Shown: positions 32,597 to 45,652 of the stretch, piece by piece
Layout: each line of letters starts with the position of its first letter
How positions within the stretch are numbered: the first letter of the stretch is position 1
Assembly (NCBI GenBank): GCA_030248065.1
Contig: JASAMV010007048.1
Span: 1-64,000 of the forward strand
Length of the DNA: 64,000 nt
Source: Rhynchonema sp. JSB1_4
Lineage: Eukaryota; Nematoda; Chromadorea; Monhysterida; Xyalidae
Direction of reading: 5' to 3'
Translations under genes and position numbers: made by a program
The notes under the pieces: generated by a model
What the model was told of the DNA's origin: nothing
Seen by the model: the letters and a program-made list of their open reading frames with translations, nothing else
Database searches by the model: none

Positions 32597-33533
32597 TCAT
32601 TTATGCACTATACGCTCATGTCGTCTCAAATCACTAGAGGCCGCAAACGCTGCGTGACACGATGTACACGCAAACGGTCTCTCACCGGTGTGTCGGCGTC
32701 TCACATGCACATGGTAGCCATTGAGTGTTGTGATATCAAGCCCACAACAGTTATACGTCACTTTACCATCGAGCGAGACGCGACGCGCTTCTGCTGCGTT
32801 TTTGTGTGTGGGCGGACTGAGGAATCGGTTGGCGGCAATGGTCTGTTTCACAACACTCGATCGCATGAATATGACCCGCCGTGGTTTCCTTGTGATCGGT
32901 GCTGCAGTGACTTTCGTGTCCAGACGGGCGAGTAAACTGGGTGCCATTCGTGGGTCCTGCGGCTGTGCCGGCGCAGTTGACGATGAGGGGCTTTCAGAAT
33001 CGAGCAGCAATTCTTCTTGCTTGACAGCGTGCACAGCTCGCACGTCACCCACAGCGCTCGTCTGTGAGTCAGCATTCAACAGGGTCTCTCCTTGATCCAT
33101 CAGGGGCACTTTATTGGTAGAGCAATTCGAAACAGGGATTTGTGGTGTACTGGCGGCGGGCTGCAAATGCGCGAAATGTACTGCAAAATTTTCAACAAAC
33201 AATATTGTTTTATCTACCACTCATTAGCGTACCTGATTTTGCTCCGAATCATTTGTTACAATGAACATCAAACTGTCGATCTTCCATTGATGCTCATCGA
33301 TAACCTGATCGACTTGACCCATTTGGGCCACAACGGCGGCTATGTAATCGTTGAAGGTCGTTTTGAATGCGGACTGCTCGCGACGCAAAAGTTGAAGGCC
33401 TGGTAGTATCACAGAATGTTGTCGAAGACCGACTGATTTTCTGCGGTCATTCTGTTGTTTACAGCGCAAAACGCTCACTTGTACCCATTTCGGACAAAGC
33501 AGTGTAGATCTCGGTTCGGAAGTTCGGTGCCAT
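32597..33533 (-). CDS. ZF11: two-finger paralogue, shortest linker
   Basis: Exons 33533-33479, 33399-33233 and 33160-32597; 261 residues. Exon 2 has IAAVVAQMGQVDQVIDEHQW. Linker VKQEELLLDS; DQDP is replaced by PQDP. Finger 1 is YNCCGLDITTLNGYHVHVRRRH, where the usual Phe pair is lost; finger 2 is CTSCHAAFAASSDLRRHERIVH. GTGAAACATC in the promoter at 33721. Confidence 0.85.
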
Positions 33534-33959
33534 TTTCTGATCGGTGCGATATTACTTGTCAGGCGATGATACCTTGACAATGATCATGGTCCATAAACAG
33601 ATATGTAGGTAATAATAATAATTGTGCAAGAAACCGTAATGCCTGCCAGGGGTCGCCAAGAAGCGTGAAGTACAATGTCCTGTTTAGCAAGGAACAGCGT
33701 CGTGCGCGAAACAACGACCGTGTGAAACATCAAAACAACTGGATATTCATTCATACCCAAATTTCATTCAGAAAAACGTATAGTAATCACAAGTGAAATG
33801 AACGACACCATAAAAACATAACGGCATAAAATTCGCGAAATGAACCAGCCTACCAATAAATTACTGTTCAAGCTCAATGGAAGGGTTTGTTTAGCTCATG
33901 GAAGTTGAGACCGTTGGTCGTGCTGTTTTTCAAAACATTTTTTGGCTTTGCAGCACCAA

Positions 33960-34920
33960 TTAATCGTCGTGCCGTGTCTGTTCGTCTCTTCTCAAATCAC
34001 CCGACCTGGCAAACGCCGATGGACACGCCCGACAAACAAAGGGCTTCTCGCCTGTGTGTTTCCGTCTGACGTGTACGTTGAAAACGGTGGCATTCGTGAA
34101 CGCATAACCACAGCAATTGTACGTCACCTTGGCATCGTGCGAAACGCGACGCGCTGCAGCTGCCGCACTCAAGTGGACGGGTGCGTTCGGGATTCGGATC
34201 ATCACACGTCGCTGTTTCTGCCTTGCGGTTGCAGGTGTCGTAGTGACTTTGGTGCCCGCTGAACAGGCAGATGAATTTGGCATCAACATGTCCAGTCACA
34301 GGTCCTGGTCTGGGACCTGAACGTCGATAGCTGATGGTATCAATATCTGTTGAACGTGCGTCGATAGACTTTCTGAATCGCGCAGTAATTATTCTTGCTT
34401 GATATGGTCTGATCCCACTGGTCGCAGTTCACCAACAGCGCTGCGAGTCCGCATTGAGCATGGCATGTCCTTGTTTCGGCAGGGACATTTGATTGGTGGA
34501 CGCATTGACCGACGGGGAGCACTACTGGCTGGCGGGTTGTTGATGATGCGCCCTGCAAATTTTAATGAGTTAAAAAATATTTTTAGCAACAGAATATAAT
34601 GACAGCTCAAAATCAATAGCACACTTGACTTTGCTCCAACTCCTTTGTCACAAGGATCAGCAAACTGTCGATGTTCCACTGATGTTCATCGATAACATAA
34701 TCGATTCGACCCATTTGTGTCCTGAACGTGGACACACAATTGGTGAGGTTCGCTTTGGCTGCTGACTGCCCAAGACGCAAAGGTCGTAGACCTGAAAAAA
34801 TTAGAGAATCTTGAAGTTCCACTAGCACTACTTTATGTACATTCGAAAAGCAAGGCAAAAAGTCCTCGTTGTGCTCATTTGTTTTACAATGTTGGTTCCG
34901 GTTCGAGAGTCACATGCCAT
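33960..34920 (-). pseudogene. ZF12: disrupted paralogue
   Basis: Exon 1 (34920) begins MACDSRTGTNIVKQMS and its donor GTGAG has become CGAGG. Exon 2 (34791-34625) is open but eroded (LRLGQSAAKANLTN, IDYVIDEHQWNIDSLL). Exon 3 (about 34553-33960) changes frame in the linker and, in the last finger, the first zinc histidine is Asp (CRACPSAFARSGDLRRDEQTRH). CC finger intact (YNCCGYAFTNATVFNVHVRRKH). Confidence 0.8.
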
Positions 34921-35275
34921 TGTGAATGCATGATGCGACACACCGAGTATGATTAACAGAAAAATGATGCACGATTTCGCTAAAATTACCGCATCACCGT
35001 CAACAACAGTAAACTGCCCTGATCAGGTACAGCGTCGTGTGGTGAACAACAGTCAGTGTGCAAAATATTACGACAAACAACGGATTCATTCGTGAATGTT
35101 TATTTTGAGAACCGTATGCACAGCGTGTGGTCATCGAGTCGAGTCAATGCATAACAAAAAGGGAGCTTGGTAACTTTACGCACAGATTTGTGAGAAAAAC
35201 TGCTCAAGTTTTCTTTACCACAATAATGTTTCATTTTCCAATTTTCATCAATCCAGTCACAGGATCACACGCGTT

Positions 35276-36255
35276 TCACGTGACGTTACCCTTTGGTTCA
35301 TGAATCCTTCGCTCGTGTCTTCTCAAATCACCCGATTTAGCAAACGCCATGGGACACGATCGACACCCAAATGGTTTCTCGCCAGTGTGCTTGCGTCTGA
35401 CGTGCACCTTGTGATCGGAAATAGTTTTGAAAGCAAACCCACAACAATTGTAAGTCACTTTTCCGTCGTGCGAGACGCAACGCGTTGACGCTGGGCTGTA
35501 GACTGAATTAGGGGTCCCATTGGTGGCAATTTTTGCCTTCATAATCTTCGATTTTGTGGCTGTGACACGATGTGGCTTCGTTGTGATCGTGGTTGCAATG
35601 AGTTTGGAACGCATGCTTGTAGTTGAGCTGGGCACCACTGGTGGTGGATCCTGGTCTGAGACCGGAAAGTGAGCACCTGGTGACGTCTGTTGACCATCGA
35701 ATGGGTCATCGAAAAAAAGCTGTTCTTGTTTCATAATTTTGTTTGATTCATCACGGCATGCAGGTGCACTGGTCAGTGCGTTCGCATTCAACAGAGCCTC
35801 TCCTTGATTCACAAGGACAACGTGGTCAGTGGACCATTTCGTTGCAGGAACATGTCGAGCTTCTTGGGTTGACTGAGCCTGCAAATAAGGGATGCACAAA
35901 TTAGGAAGACTTTCGATGAAAAGAAATACAATTTTGAGTGCACCTGAGTTTGCTCAAGCTCGTTCGTGACCATGCATATCAAACTATCGATTTTCCATTG
36001 ATGTTCATCGATAATCTCATCGATGTGACCCATTTGTGTCATGAACGTGGACACATAATTGTTGAAGGTCTTCTTGATTGCAGACTGTTCACGACGCAGG
36101 CGTTGGAGGCCTGTTAGAACAAGTGAAAATTGTGGCTCCGCCAAGTACCCATTCTGTTGTGTCCAAGACACCAGCAAGATAAGCTCAAAAGTACGCTCAC
36201 TTGAGCTGAGTTCTTTCACAGTCCAGTAGATCTCGGTTTGTGAGTCAGGTGCCAT
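35276..36255 (-). CDS. ZF13: two-finger paralogue
   Basis: Exons 36255-36201, 36110-35944 and 35878-35276; 274 residues. Exon 2 helix reads HIDEIIDEHQW. Linker IMKQEQLFFDDP and FPVSDQDPP. Fingers: YNCCGFAFKTISDHKVHVRRKH and CRSCPMAFAKSGDLRRHERRIH. Helix residues SGDLRR match the remnants of ZF12, its downstream neighbour. Confidence 0.85.
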
Positions 36256-36540
36256 TGTGAACGGACAACACGACACGCAGGTAGACACTGATCATAGTAG
36301 CGCAAAAAAGCTGTTGGAGTGACCGTAGTGTTGTTAGGAACATCAACAGTAAGCTGTCCTGATAATCGTTGAACAGCGCCGTATGGAAAACAGCAACCAG
36401 CAACATAAAAAAAATCACAACGAACCGATTGACCGCAAATTTTTACTTCGAGATAATTTTAGTCAAAAGCCAGAATTCAGTCGCCAAGTCAAGTCAACGA
36501 TATACAAGCAACAGTAAGAAAATAAAACATCAAGGTTGTG

Positions 36541-37722
36541 CTACCTGATCACTTTATGTCTCAGCCGTTCGTGTTTTCTCAAATCACTGTTGCTGACAAA
36601 AGTTCTTGCGCACGCTGGGCATACAAACGGCTTCTCACCGGTGTGTTTACGTCTGACGTGTATATTGTAATCGGTTACGACCTTGAATGCAAAGCCACAA
36701 CAATTGTACGTCACTTTGCCATCGTGAGAGACGCGACGCGCTGAGGCCGGACTATAGACAGTTTGGTTCGGAATTCGATTGGTGGCAAGTTTTGCTTTCA
36801 CAAGTTTCGATTGCGTCGGAGTCACACGTCGCTGTTTCGAAGTTGCAGTACTTTTAGCGCGCACATTTGTTGGTGAACAGGATGTCAATGAACTGGAGCA
36901 TGGGTCCTGGTCTGCGACCGGAAAGTCGACTGCTGATGACGACGGGTCATCAAAAATGAAATTCTCTGTCTTCACGGTCATGTTTGATTCTTCTCGCCGA
37001 AATTCAGCTGCTGCATTCGTGACCGCATTCAACAGAGCTTCCTCCTGATCCAACACTGACCCGTCGTTGGTTGACCATCTCAAAGCAGGAACTTGTGGTG
37101 GCTGCTGGGCTGTGGTGGCCTGTAAAACGGAACGTATTGCTCGCACAATGACTAAATCATAATTCATCTACGCTGATTTTCAGGTTCAACCTCAACCACT
37201 ATGCTACTTGTATTGTTGACAAAACATTCTCACCTGAAATTATTACCACGTTGCTACAGTTCTGAAACATTTTGGTGCGCGCATGGTTTGTGTGTGATCG
37301 CGCAGCGCAACGTAATTGCCCCGTCACTTTCTCCCTCGCAATGCAGGAAGAAATTTGATCAATTCTGATAATCATTGTGCGACCAATACAAGTACAGGTG
37401 AAACATTTTCGATTGCGAAAAAATACAGTATTTGCACGCACCTGCGTTTGTTCCAACCCGTTCGTGACCATGAACATCAGGCTATCGACCTTCCATTGAT
37501 GTTCATCGATAACCTGATCGATTTGACCCATTTGCATCATGAATGACGACACATAGCTATTGAAGGTCTTCTTAGCGGCCGACTGTTCGCGACGCAGAAC
37601 TTGGAGACCTGAGATCAGACAGCTTCGCATCGTACATTCGGTTTAGTGATTCCAAAATGTTTCTGACTTGTGCTAATCTCCTTGACTGTTGTGTAGATAT
37701 CCATGCGACAGTTGGGTGCCAT
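36541..37722 (-). CDS. ZF14: two-finger paralogue with a MITE in intron 2
   Basis: Exons 37722-37668, 37608-37442 and 37119-36541; 266 residues. Linker VKTENFIFDDP and FPVADQDP. Fingers: YNCCGFAFKVVTDYNIHVRRKH and CPACARTFVSNSDLRKHERLRH. Intron 2 (323 bp instead of about 60) is enlarged by the MITE at 37135-37388; splice sites are untouched. Confidence 0.85.
37135..37388. mobile_element. TA-flanked MITE, copy C
   Basis: Ends TTGCTCGCACAATGA and TCATTGTGCGACCAA, flanked by TA; opposite orientation to copy A. Inserted in intron 2 of ZF14. Confidence 0.75.
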
Positions 37723-38051
37723 TATGAGCAAATCCGTTAGAAGATTCTGTAACGACTACCTGTATTTTTGTGCTTGGGAACCCGATGTAAATGAAGGCAT
37801 TGGCGAAAACGAACGTAGTCAAGATAATGACTGCCCTGACACTGCAAGGTCAGCGCCGTATTAGAAGCAACGGCACGGCAACATCAGAGTGACCAGCAAG
37901 CAGTGTATGCAAATTTTATTGGGTTCAAAAAACAAAGGACCAGCAGAAAGCAACAAATAAAAGTCACAACCACGAAGTCATGCAACACGAAAAGATAGAA
38001 TCAGCAGAGCTCATACTGGCGATGCACCCATTTAACTGCGACCAGGCCATA

Positions 38052-39118
38052 TTAGCGATGGTACTTATGAACAAGTCGTTGATGTCTGTACAAATCACTT
38101 GAAGCGGCAAATGCTTTTGGGCAAGCCCGACATGGATACGGTTTCTCGAAGGTGTGCTTGTATCTCACGTGCTTCTGATAATCGGCAGTGCTCCTGAACT
38201 CAAAGCCGCAACAATCATATATCAGTCTGCCATCGTGTGAGACGCGACGCGCTGAGTTCAGGCTGGTTGGATTGGTAATTCGATAGGTGACAGGTTTTTC
38301 CATAACAAAATAGGGTTGCATCAAGACAACCGGTCGCTTCTTTGTGGTAGCGCTGGTGGACACGGGTGCAGAGCTGGATGCAGAAGTATTAACACAAGGG
38401 TTCTGGTCTGGGACCGGAATGTCGATAGCTGACGGCGTCTGTCGACCATGCCGCTGCGATGGACTTGCAGAATCGAGCAATTCTGTGCCCGTTGTGGCGC
38501 TGACTCCACTACGCCGACGTGCAGACGAGGTGTACGTCAATGCTGGCATCGGAAAGTCGACAGTTGATGTTGACGTCTGTTCAGCCTCGAATGGGTGTTC
38601 GTAATCGCCCTGTTCTTGTTTCACGACCTCCAATTCGCTGGGACGCAATTCATCGATCGCACTCGACTGAGACCTCCCATTCAACTGAGCTTCTCCTTGT
38701 TCCATCAGAGGCACGTGGTTAGCAGACAAAGCAGGGCGGACAGTGGATGTAGCCTGCAAATTATGCGGCACTGCAATACTTTCATAGCGACGCGCAACAA
38801 TAATAAGACTCAAGACTTGTCAGCGCACCCGACTTTCTTCCAATTCGTTCGTCACAATGAACATCAGACTGTCGAGCTTCCATTGATGTTCATCGATAAC
38901 CTGATCGATTTGACCCATTTGCGTCATGAACGTGGACACATAATTATTGAATGTCTTCTTTGCCGAAGACTGTTCTCGACGCAGCAGTTGGAGACCTAAA
39001 CATCAGAGAGCCCTATCTCTATCAAGTTTCTTTATGAATTTTTGTAAAAATTCCCTTCCGCACTTGTGGTAATCTCCTTCACAGCCGTGTAGATTTCCGT
39101 GCGTGAGTCGGGCGCCAT
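38052..39118 (-). CDS. ZF15: two-finger paralogue with duplicated linker motif
   Basis: Exons 39118-39064, 38995-38829 and 38753-38052; 307 residues. The linker is about 35 residues longer than in neighbours and repeats its DFPMP / DIPVPDQNP block, a small internal duplication. VKQEQGDYEHP is conserved. Fingers: YDCCGFEFRSTADYQKHVRYKH and CRACPKAFAASSDLYRHQRLVH, joined by TFEKPYP, the linker variant also seen in ZF17, ZF18 and ZF21. Confidence 0.85.
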
Positions 39119-39441
39119 TCTGAGTGGACGATCAGTTTGATTTGGTTATCTGTGAGTGTGAAGACATTCGTGATTCGAAACATGACATCATCACCATCAC
39201 GGTGATAACTGCCCTGATAATGCAAGGACAGCGCCGTGCTGGAACAACGGCAGAGTGGAACATCAGGACGACGAAGGTTGCTAGAATATCGCGACTTTAT
39301 CGGTCTTTATTTTGTATAGAAACGAAAGAAGGTTTTCTATTTGGCAGTTTCAATTGCAAGTATACATAAAAGAACGACAGCAGACTCATCCGAGATGAAA
39401 AGATAGAATCAACTCAAACTATAATATAGATTTATAACTGC

Positions 39442-40409
39442 CTACTTAACGTGTTGATGCACCTGTCGTTGATGTCGGTACAAATCGCTCGAACACGTAA
39501 ACGCTTTGGGGCATACCCGACATGAGAACGGCTTTTCGCCCGTGTGCTTGTATCTGACGTGTTTCTGGTAATGCCATGGACTTCTGAACCCAAAGCCACA
39601 ACAATTGTACGTCACTTTGCCATCGTTTGAGACACGACGAGCTGCTGCTGCACTGTAGACGCATGCATTTGTGGATTGGTTTGTCGACGCAGTTTTAGGT
39701 TTGCCACATTTTGATGGTGTTGACGTGAAACGACGTAGCTTCTTTGTCCCCGTGATTTTATCACGCAGTCGTGCAGGAGAACTGGGTGTCACGGCATTGG
39801 GGCATTGGTCTTCGTCGGGCACCGTGACGACAGAAGGCAACGGTTGTTGAACGTCAAAATGCCTTTCACAGTCGAGCAATTCTTGTTTTACGTTGCCTGA
39901 TTTATCAGGACACAGGTCACCCACTGTGTTGGTCTGAGAGTTCACATTCAACAGCCTCCCTGCTTGATCCAACGGGGGCGCGTTATCGGTGGACCAGTTT
40001 GAAACGGGAATTGCTGGCGCTTGCTGGGTCGTTGTTGATGCTTCCTACAAATCACGAGCGGTTAAATCTCTTTGACAATTAGAGGGAAGTATAAACTCGC
40101 CCAGAATAACGAGCTTACCTGAGTTTGTTCCAACTCGTTTGTCACAATGAACATCAGGCTATCGATCTTCCATTGATGTTCATCGATAACCTGATCGATT
40201 TGACCCATTTGCGTCATGACCGCGGCTATATAATTGTTGAAGGTGGTCTTGGCTGCGGACTGTTCGCGACGCAGAAGTTGCAGGCCTACAATTAGACAAC
40301 TTTGCACCACAGTTTTCAGCTTGGAAAACATATTTGAATTCTTTTTCGACCCACTAGTGCTTATTTCCTTCACAGCCATGTAGATCTCTGCACGGCAGTT
40401 GGGTGCCAT
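39442..40409 (-). CDS. ZF16: two-finger paralogue
   Basis: Exons 40409-40355, 40285-40119 and 40044-39442; 274 residues. Exon 2 has NNYIAAVMTQMGQIDQVIDE. Linker VKQELLDCERHF; the DQDP motif is DEDQ. Fingers: YNCCGFGFRSPWHYQKHVRYKH and CRVCPKAFTCSSDLYRHQRQVH. The 3' splice site of intron 2 ends TTTGTAG. Confidence 0.85.
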
Positions 40410-40753
40410 TGTGCTTGAAGCGGTTGTGTGGTCAATGGGAAGATTCTATAGTAACAGCCCATTGTTTTGTAGTCGCACCGATCATCAACTTTTATCATAA
40501 TAAACTGCCCTGATCATGCAAGGACAGTGCCGTACTGGACGCAACGGCAGCGAAGAACATCAAAATCATAAGAGGGCAGCGCAACGAAATTTTTATTGTT
40601 CCAAAATATGAAAGAAACAAAGCACCTCAAATGAAACGCAACAACAATGTAGTGTGGTCATCAGAAATGAAAAGATGAAATCTGAAATCAAGTCAAATGC
40701 ACATTAACCATAAGTGTAATATTACAATTTTTACACTGGTTAGTAACAACAGA

Positions 40754-41698
40754 TCAAGTTCTGTACTTGACGCATTTATGCACCTTACGTTGATGTCTGT
40801 ACAAACAACTCGTATCGGTAAACGCTTTGTGGCACATTCGACACGGAAACGGCTTCTCGAAGGTGTGCTTGTATCTGACGTGCTTCTGATAATCCCAGGC
40901 GCCCTTGAATGCAAAGCCACAACAATTGTATGTCACTTTGCCATCGTGTGAGACGCGACGCGCTGCTGCTGCACTATAGGTCGGTTGGCCGGTCGTTGGC
41001 TTGCTCGAAGCAGTTTTGGATTTGCTACATTTTGGTTGCGTCTGTGAGAAACGCGGTGGTTTTTTCTTTGTTGCATTGACTTTGGTGCTTAGCCGTGCAG
41101 GCGAAGTAGATGTCACTGCACGACGGTATGAGTCCTGGTCTGGAACCGGAATGTCAACACTATCCGTTGTCTGCTCGACGTCAAATGGCCTGTCAGACTC
41201 AATCAATTCTTGTTTCACAGCGCCTGATTCATCAGGACACAAGTCACTCGGTGTGCCGGTGTGTGAATCTGCATTCATCGTGGGCACGTGCTCGGTTGAC
41301 CATTGCGCAACAGGGACTGGCAATGCTTGCTGGGTAGTTGCTGACGCTTCCTGCAAACGTAATCTTTTAGAACGAGAAAAACTAAGCTGGTTGAAACCTT
41401 CAGTTGCACCTGAGCTGGTTCAAGTTCGTTCGTCACAATGAACATCAAACTATCGATCTTCCACTGGTGTTCGTCGATAACCTGATCGATTTGACTCATC
41501 TGTGTCATGAACGAAGACACATAATTGTTGAAGGTCGTTTTGGCCGCGAATTGTTCGCGACGCAGAAGTTGCAGGCCTAAAATCAGAGCATTTTATATCA
41601 TGAAGCTTTTTTCACCACTGAGAAATTTGGAAATTTTTTATACTTGTGCTTATCTCCTTCACAGCCGCATAGATCTCAGTGCGGCTGTTGGGTGCCAT
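40754..41698 (-). CDS. ZF17: two-finger paralogue, near twin of ZF18
   Basis: Exons 41698-41644, 41576-41410 and 41350-40754; 272 residues, exactly the length of ZF18. The linker (VKQELIESDRPFD, DIPVPDQDS), the intron 2 sequence and much of the 3' part are shared with ZF18. They differ in finger 2: CRMCHKAFTDTSCLYRHQRKVH here. Finger linker TFEKPFP. Confidence 0.85.
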
Positions 41699-41817
41699 TG
41701 TGCTTGAAGCGGTCGAGCGATCAATGGGAAGATTGCGCGATAATGAACTGTTTTGTTGTCGCTACCAGTCTGATCGGAACCAGATGAACCTTAGTCATCA
41801 TCACCGTAACGATGATA

Positions 41818-41880
41818 AACTGCCCTGATCGTGCAAGGACAGCGCCGCATTGGAAGCAACGGCAGCGAAGAACATCAAAT
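41818..41880 (-). promoter_or_regulatory. Conserved upstream block, class B (representative, ZF17)
   Basis: Ordered words AAACTGCCCTGAT, GCAAGGACAGCGCCG, then GCAACGGCAG and AACATCA (plus strand). Related blocks precede ZF10 (32402), ZF11 (33678), ZF12 (34990), ZF13 (36350), ZF14 (37831), ZF15 (39208), ZF16 (40502), the orphan at 43325, ZF19 (45465), ZF20 (46683), ZF21 (47955), ZF22 (49345) and ZF25 (53520), mostly about 75-150 bp before the ATG. It contains two imperfect palindromes (CTGCCCT...AGGACAG and CCGT...ACGG). In ZF10, ZF11 and ZF21 its far end is an exact TGAAACATC. Confidence 0.55.
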
Positions 41881-42050
41881 CACAAGTGAGCAGTGCCATG
41901 AAATTTCATTGTTCCAAAAGCAAGAAAGAAGCAAAACACCTCATATAAAAAGTAAAAACAGTGTGGTCGTCAGAGACGAAAACATGGAATCAAACAAGTG
42001 GAATGCTAAACGTAGCCGGAAGGTCCTATGTAATGGACAGTAAAGGCACA

Positions 42051-43001
42051 TTAACTTCTCTTTTTAATGTGTTTGTGCACTTGACGATGATGTCTGTACA
42101 AACCACTCGATTCTGTAAACGCTTTGTGGCACATTCGACACGGAAACGGCTTCTCGAAGGTGTGCTTGTATCTGACGTGCTTCTGATAATCCGAGGCAGC
42201 CTTAAACGCATGACCACAACAGTCATATGTCACTTTGCCATCGTGTGAAACGCGACGCGCTGTCGCCGCACTATAGATCGGTTGGCTGGTTGTTGGGTTG
42301 CTCAAAGCAGCACTGCGTTTGCTACATTTTGAATGCGTCGGTGCGAAACGCGGTGGTTTTTTCTTTGTTGCATTGACTTTGGTGCCTAGCCGTGCAGGCG
42401 AAGTAGGTGTCACTGCACTGGGGTATGAGTCCTGGTCTGGAACCGGAATGTCAAGACCGCCAGTTGTCTGCTCGACGTCAAATGGTCTGTCACACTCTAA
42501 CAATTCCTGTTTCACAGCGCCTGATTCATCAGGACACAAGTCACTCAGTGTGCCGGTGTGTGAATCTGCATTCATCGTGGGCACGTGATCGGCTGACCAT
42601 TGCGCAACAGGGACTGGCAATGCTTGCTGGGTAGTTGTTGACGCTTCCTGCAAAACGTAATCTTTTAGAACGAGAAAAACTAAGCTGGTTGAAACCTTCA
42701 GTTGCACCTGAGCTGGTTCCAATTCGTTCGTCACAATGAACATCAGACTATCGATCTTCCATTGATGTTCATCGATAACCTGATCGATTTGACCCATTTG
42801 CGTCATGACCGCTGCAATGTAATCGTTGAAAATCGTCTTGGCGGCGGACTGCTCGCGACGCAGAAGTTGAAGACCTAAAATCAGAGAATTTTGCATCATG
42901 CAGCGTTCCGTGCTGAGTTGTTTGAAAAAAAATTAGTACGACTCACTTGTACTTAACTCCTTCATAACCGTGTAAATCTCTGTGCGGCTGTTGGGTGCCA
43001 T
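42051..43001 (-). CDS. ZF18: two-finger paralogue, near twin of ZF17
   Basis: Exons 43001-42947, 42874-42708 and 42647-42051; 272 residues. Intron 2 is 60 nt with no stop in frame, so an unspliced product would remain open and add 20 residues. Fingers: YDCCGHAFKAASDYQKHVRYKH and CRMCHKAFTESSGLYRHHRQVH. Against ZF17 the changes gather at helix positions (SSG for TSC), consistent with recent duplication and divergence in the contact residues. Confidence 0.85.
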
Positions 43002-43059
43002 TGTGTTTGAAGCGGTTTAGTGGTCAGAGGGACAAAACTGTGATAGTGAAGTGTTTTGA

Positions 43060-43219
43060 TGTTGCAGACTGTCCGCGACGGAAAACTTGAAGAACTGAAA
43101 AATAGAAAGTTGCATATTATAATCATTCCCGCTCTTCTACTGTTCACCAAATTGTTGGCCTCACTTGCGCTTACCTCCTTAACAGCCGTGTAGGTCTGTG
43201 CTCAACAGTTAGGTGCCAT
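43060..43219 (-). pseudogene. Orphan exon 1 / exon 2 remnant
   Basis: ATG at 43219, then MAPNC followed by a TGA, then the family YTAVKEVSAS with an intact donor. About 60 bases later a decayed start of exon 2 (LQVFRR-like) ends abruptly. A promoter-like block lies upstream at about 43325. The rest of this gene copy is gone. Confidence 0.7.
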
Positions 43220-43501
43220 TCTGTGTGGACTAAAGGACGAAAGGTGTATGCTGTATTTTGATGACCTGAAGTGATACACTGCACTGTCAACTGGACTGCA
43301 TGATGTACCAATAATCTGCACCGAAAGGACAGGGCCGTACTGGAAGCTAAGCAACGGCAGAGTAGAAAATCAGAATGACGAAGTGTTGTGTATGGGAAGT
43401 TTATTCTTTCAAATGCAGCAAGTCAAACGAAAGTCATAACAAAAGGTTGGATGGAAACATCAAAGACCAAATCATATTCGCTTGAGACATGAGGGTTACA
43501 G

Positions 43502-45354
43502 CTATTTGTGCACCAGCCGTAGGTGTCTGTACAAATCACCCGAATCCGCAAACGCCTTCGAACACTGCGGGCACACAAACGGCTTCTCGCCCGTGTGTTT
43601 GCGTCTCAGATGCCGCTTGTAATGACTGATGTTGCCTTTGAATTCATAACCACAACATATGTACGTCACTTTACCATCGTGCGAGACGCGACGCGCTGAG
43701 GCTGCACCGTAAGTTGATGGACTGTTGGTTGGGTTGCTTGAGGTTGCATGCGAGCCTGTGAGTGTCATAGGACGATTCGATGTGATTTGCCTGGCCTTCC
43801 TTCTGACTGGTGGATTCACCATTTGGGTGGATTTGGGACGCAGATGTGAAGATCCGGCAGGTGTCATCACTGCATCAACACCTGGATCCTGGTCTAGCAC
43901 CGGAAAGTCCATAGCTGATGTTATCGGTTGAATAAGTGGCCCCGGATTGTCAGCTTCGTGTTCTTGCTTCACAACGACCGGTACTTCAGGTCGGATTTCA
44001 CCCAATGCGTTGCTTTCGAAGAGACCATTGGGTGACCCGCCTTGATCCATCAGAGGCACTTGATCCGTAGACCATTTCGCAACAGGGAGTTGCATTGCTT
44101 GCTGCGTCCTTGCTGCTGTTGGCGCGGGCTGCAAATCGGATGGTGTTTGAAGCGTTTGAACAGGGTCAAATATGCAGGTTTGAATTGATGATTGGGTCTT
44201 TCTCAGACGCAGTGCCGCATGAAATTGTCAGCAACTTGTTGTTCCTGACGTTTTGAATGCACTTGAAACCCTTCTTCAGAGGTCTACAATAAAACAAACA
44301 TTTAGTCATGAAAACAAAAACACACACAACATTTCACGAAAAGATTGACAGGCAGGCAAGTAGGTAACAACAGCAGCAGCAGCAGCGTCGCATCGATGTT
44401 TCATTTGAACAAGTCCTGGTTTAAGACAAGTGCATTGGCAGAACTTAATCTGGTCTGCTTTCGGTTTTATGACTGCATGCTTTTAGAGACCTCTGGAGTC
44501 AGATGCACTTGAAATGCCAGGAACAATAATGTACTGAGTGCAGTAATCTTGGTCTGTTTCGCCGTGCTTTCGCAGACAGACCGAGGCGCCAGGGCTCGTT
44601 AGCGTGAACGCCTCTGGCGAATTTGCCTCCGAAAAGCCCCACCAGCAGATCTTACTGCTGCGCTGCGTACAACTTCATAAACTGACTTTGAAATGGTGGA
44701 TTATCTTGTACGGTACTGCGTCTGACAAAGATCCGATCATAAATTATCAACAGACCGTAAACACACTAACGTGACATTCCACAAAGATTCCATTTTGAAT
44801 TTGTTTCGATGAGAAACTTAGGTACGCGCATTCCACATTATAATCCACGTACCTGATCTTGTTCCATGTCTTTCGTCACCAGGAACATCAAACTATCGAT
44901 TTTCCATTGATGTTCATCGATAACCTGATCGATTTGGTCCATTTGACTCATGAACGAGGACACGTAAGTGTTGAAGTTTGCTTTGACCGAGGATTGCTCT
45001 CGTCGCAGCAGTTGTAGACCTGAAAGTGCAGGCATAGTCCAGTCCAGCAACAACCAATTCAGAATTTATACACTGTGCGTTGCCTGAATCGTAAAGCGTG
45101 AAACCCAGGGCTTGAACCAGAAGTGATATGCAGGAGCTCGGTTCTCTGCGATTTTGTTATACTTCCGGTCTGGGTAAAGACTGGGCTTCATACTTTACGC
45201 TTCACGCAACACACACAGGGCATAAAAGTTAAAATTAGGTGTTGTTGGACCACAATCATTCAGGGGTTTTTTGTGCAACTGAAAATGTATTTTGCTCACC
45301 TGTGCTGATCTCTTTCACAGCAGTACGAATCTCGGTGCGACAGTTGGGTGCCAT
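43502..45354 (-). CDS. ZF19: two-finger paralogue with a long intron 2
   Basis: Exons 45354-45300, 45019-44853 and 44128-43502; 282 residues. Intron 2 is 724 bp and holds a (GCA)5-6 run near 44370, GATGTTTCA at 44395 and no recognised mobile element. Linker VKQEHEADNPG and FPVLDQDP. Finger 1 has one extra residue (YICCGYEFKGNISHYKRHLRRKH); finger 2 is CPQCSKAFADSGDLYRHLRLVH. Confidence 0.85.
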
Positions 45355-45652
45355 TCTGCATTGAGTGGACGGGAAGTGCGGGCTGAGAATTCTATGATCG
45401 CTGACGAACTTTCGGAACAAGATACAGAGCGCACATGAAATCACCATAACGACATCACGATAGTAACTGCCGTGATAATGCAAGGACAGCGCCGTGCTGG
45501 AAGCAACGACTGCGTGGAACATCAGGGTGACAACTGAGTATAGCGTTCGGACCTTTACTGTCTCACCAAAAGTCAATGACAGTCACAACAAACACTCGGC
45601 AGTAGCGAAAGGCAAACTCACAGCTATACACAACCAGGCCACAAACAGCAAC

